Assembly: GCA_021829055.1 (NCBI GenBank)
Contig: JAJZCS010000099.1
Location: 1 to 7,178, forward strand
DNA from: Pseudomonadota bacterium
Lineage (GTDB): Bacteria > Pseudomonadota > Alphaproteobacteria > Acetobacterales > Acetobacteraceae
DNA: 7,178 nt
Direction of reading: 5' to 3'
A program made the translations under genes and the position numbers. Within the stretch, counting starts at the first letter, position 1, and every line of letters begins with the position of its first letter. The notes beneath the pieces are model-generated. The model had not been told where the DNA came from. It made no database searches and was given only the letters and a program-made list of their open reading frames with translations. Of this stretch, positions 5,344-7,178 are shown one piece after another.

Positions 5344-7065
5344 ATGCGAGAGGCTGAAGGACTGCTCTCCCGCCAAAGTGTGGCGTCAGCGTTGCTTGCG
5401 GCGACCATACTGCTCAGCGGCTTCGCTGCACCGACAGCAGCGCTAGCTGAGTCACGGGGATCAACGCATCAAGGTGCTGGACCTTCCAGTTCCGCGAACG
5501 CCGAATATGGTGGCCCGGCCACGCCGCTGCTCTCTGGTGGAGCAGAGGTGGCGCTCCCACGACCGCTGTCGCCAAGCCAGGCGGTACTATACCGGCGCAT
5601 CTTCGCCGACCAGCACAGCGGCAAGATTACCGCCGCAAAAGCGCTGATTGCACGGGTCCGGGCCCCCCTTTTAATGGGTCAGGTTCTCGCGCAGCTGTAT
5701 CTCGGTCCTTATCATTATTCGACCGTTCCAGAATTACGAAGATGGCTGCTGAAATACGGCGGTCAGCCGAACTCCCGTCGGATTATCGCCTTGTTAAGGC
5801 AACGGCTCCCTCCCGGAGATACCATGCCGGTGATAAGGATAAGCAAACTGCCGAATCCAGGCGCACGTGCGCCAAGCATGCCCGCGTTTCGCCCGCGCAT
5901 ACCACGCTATCGTGCAGCCGAACGGGCACGCGAACTTTTCACGCAGGGCAAGTATAATGATGCCCTCTCCCTAGCCGATGGCACGGTAAGAATGTCGGAT
6001 GGGAAAAGCTGGTTAGCCGACTACGTAGCGGGGCTATCTGCGTGGCAGAAAGGCAACCTCAAGGCGGCCGGCCCATTTTTCATAAAAGCAGCTCAAGCTC
6101 CTTTCGCATCAAGCGGCGAACGCGCGGCCGGCGCATTCTGGGCTGCACGCACTGCTCTGCGGCTGGACCAGCCCGCTAATTATTTCCACTGGCTTGGTCG
6201 TGCAGCGCAAGCCAACCGAAGTTTCTACGGGATTCTTGCTGCCAGGCTGCTCGGACGATCCAGTATCGGCGACGGCATTACGGCGACCTTGTCAGAAGCG
6301 GACGTTGAATCGATTGACGCCCTGCCAGCCGGAAAGCTGGCATTCGGACTACTGGAAGCAGGGCGGCCAGGCGAAGCATCAGAGGCTTTGCTGAGCCTAT
6401 GGACGACGATCAAAAAAAACCCGGCACTTGGCCGGGCCGCAATTGGCGTCGCTGCACACGCCGGACTGTTTGATGTCGCTGTCGCATTTAACCGGGCGAT
6501 GCCGTCACATACCGCCGACGGCGCGCCATTGCCCTTACCGGCATTGCACCCGGCAGGGGGATTTAAAATCAACCCACCATTATTATACGCAGTGGCCCGT
6601 ACGGAGTCGCGCTTTAATCCGCAGGCCGTGTCGCGTGTCGGTGCACGAGGCGTCATGCAACTGATGCCAGAGACGGCGTACGCGATGGCACGTGAGACTG
6701 GATTGCCGGCAGAGCTGACGAATCCATCTATCAATATGGCCCTAGGACAAACGTACTTGCGTGACTTAGCACGGCAACCGGGTGTAAAGCGTAATCTGCT
6801 GGATGTTCTCGCCAGCTATAATGCTGGCCCCGTGGCCGCAGCAGCTTGGACCCGTGCGATACATGACCATGGCGATCCTCTCATCTTTCTCGAGTCAATT
6901 CCTGACGGTCAGACACGCAGGTTCGTACGACAAGTCATAACAGACAGCTGGATCTACGCTGAGGAAATCGGTATTCAGCCGAAAAGCCTGAACGCCTTGG
7001 CTGAAGGTCGGTTTCCCCGACTTGGTACGATCGGCGATCTCGCGCTTGCCGGTCGGCAACCTTAA
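5344..7065 (+). CDS. exported soluble lytic murein transglycosylase (Slt-like, GH23 catalytic domain)
   Basis: This periplasmic enzyme cleaves the MurNAc-GlcNAc bond of peptidoglycan and forms 1,6-anhydro-MurNAc, for wall turnover and remodelling. The 573-residue product starts with a signal peptide: a hydrophobic stretch at about residues 16-35 ending in ALA before ES, so signal peptidase I cleavage after A35 is likely; there is no lipobox. Residues about 75-400 are alanine-rich helical repeats like the superhelical part of Slt70, with LLMGQVLAQLYLGP near 120. The C-terminal SLT domain has the catalytic glutamate E421 in ARTESRFNP, then GVMQLMP (436-442) and SYNAGP (491-496), so it looks active. 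No Shine-Dalgarno sequence is visible before 5344, but no other in-frame start lies between it and the upstream stop at 5236, and the signal peptide fits this start. It follows UDG by 206 bases and probably has its own promoter. Confidence 0.94.
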   Translation: MREAEGLLSRQSVASALLAATILLSGFAAPTAALAESRGSTHQGAGPSSSANAEYGGPATPLLSGGAEVALPRPLSPSQAVLYRRIFADQHSGKITAAKALIARVRAPLLMGQVLAQLYLGPYHYSTVPELRRWLLKYGGQPNSRRIIALLRQRLPPGDTMPVIRISKLPNPGARAPSMPAFRPRIPRYRAAERARELFTQGKYNDALSLADGTVRMSDGKSWLADYVAGLSAWQKGNLKAAGPFFIKAAQAPFASSGERAAGAFWAARTALRLDQPANYFHWLGRAAQANRSFYGILAARLLGRSSIGDGITATLSEADVESIDALPAGKLAFGLLEAGRPGEASEALLSLWTTIKKNPALGRAAIGVAAHAGLFDVAVAFNRAMPSHTADGAPLPLPALHPAGGFKINPPLLYAVARTESRFNPQAVSRVGARGVMQLMPETAYAMARETGLPAELTNPSINMALGQTYLRDLARQPGVKRNLLDVLASYNAGPVAAAAWTRAIHDHGDPLIFLESIPDGQTRRFVRQVITDSWIYAEEIGIQPKSLNALAEGRFPRLGTIGDLALAGRQP

Positions 7066-7178
7066 TTCTGAAAGAAGGCGTTTTCTAGATACTAGTGGAT
7101 AGCACCTGACGGAAGAGTCCGTTCGGGGATTCCCGCGCCGATCTGGTCGTGCGATTCTGCGCGATGCGCGCAGGTATC
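7066..7178. other. unassigned tail after the transglycosylase
   Basis: I recognise no gene in these 113 bases. Short open frames run to the window edge on both strands but match nothing I know. Two notable points are adjacent TCTAGA (7084-7089) and ACTAGT (7091-7096), and a GC-rich hairpin CTGCGC/GCGCAG (7157-7162 with 7168-7173, five-base loop) close to the right edge. Whether the hairpin is followed by a T run cannot be seen. Confidence 0.4.

Noticed and set aside
6225..6734. 169-codon minus-strand frame inside the transglycosylase gene
   Set aside because: It is antisense to the intact SLT catalytic domain. Its alanine- and serine-rich product is what a shadow of a GC-rich gene gives.
1..7178. 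CRISPR array, insertion sequence, prophage, toxin-antitoxin or defence genes
   Set aside because: I saw no direct-repeat array, transposase or integrase motif, or defence domain in any frame. The genes are conserved housekeeping genes at normal length.

Overview
The window looks like ordinary chromosomal housekeeping DNA from an alphaproteobacterium of moderate GC content. The best lineage markers are a DUF1013/TrcR protein (a family typical of Alphaproteobacteria), two small DUF465 (YdcH-like) proteins, and a uracil-DNA glycosylase of the alphaproteobacterial kind that lacks a full iron-sulfur cysteine set. The gene mix resembles what I remember of Acetobacteraceae, but that placement is inference. 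I see no phage, plasmid, transposase, CRISPR, tRNA or rRNA signal.

Layout: (1) 1-1444, minus strand: an apparent operon in transcription order DUF465 protein, purE, purK. Both junctions are 4-base ATGA overlaps, and purK runs off the left edge of the window. (2) 1445-1626: a divergent intergenic region with a good plus-strand promoter, an inverted repeat over the start codon of the purine operon, and a hairpin ahead of the plus-strand gene. (3) 1627-1800, plus strand: a second, very short DUF465 protein, ending 19 bases from the convergent trcR gene. (4) 1820-2398, minus strand: trcR, preceded by about 200 bases with repeated GTACAT motifs. (5) 2608-4263, minus strand: electron transfer flavoprotein-ubiquinone oxidoreductase. 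(6) 4376-5137, plus strand, divergent from the last: a family 4-like uracil-DNA glycosylase. (7) 5344-7065, plus strand: an exported soluble lytic murein transglycosylase. (8) 7066-7178: a tail with no recognisable gene.

How the genes work: PurK and PurE carry out consecutive steps of de novo purine synthesis (AIR to N5-CAIR to CAIR). ETF-QO passes electrons from flavin dehydrogenases to the quinone pool. UDG removes uracil from DNA. The transglycosylase remodels peptidoglycan in the periplasm. TrcR is an RNA-polymerase-associated cell-cycle regulator. Apart from the purine operon these are independent functions that happen to be neighbours.

I found no novel multi-gene system. The items most worth a second look are the start-codon hairpin and overlapping mini-ORF ahead of the DUF465-purE-purK operon, the loss of two of the four expected Fe-S cysteine positions in the UDG, the pair of DUF465 genes facing away from each other, and the repeated GTACAT sites upstream of trcR.
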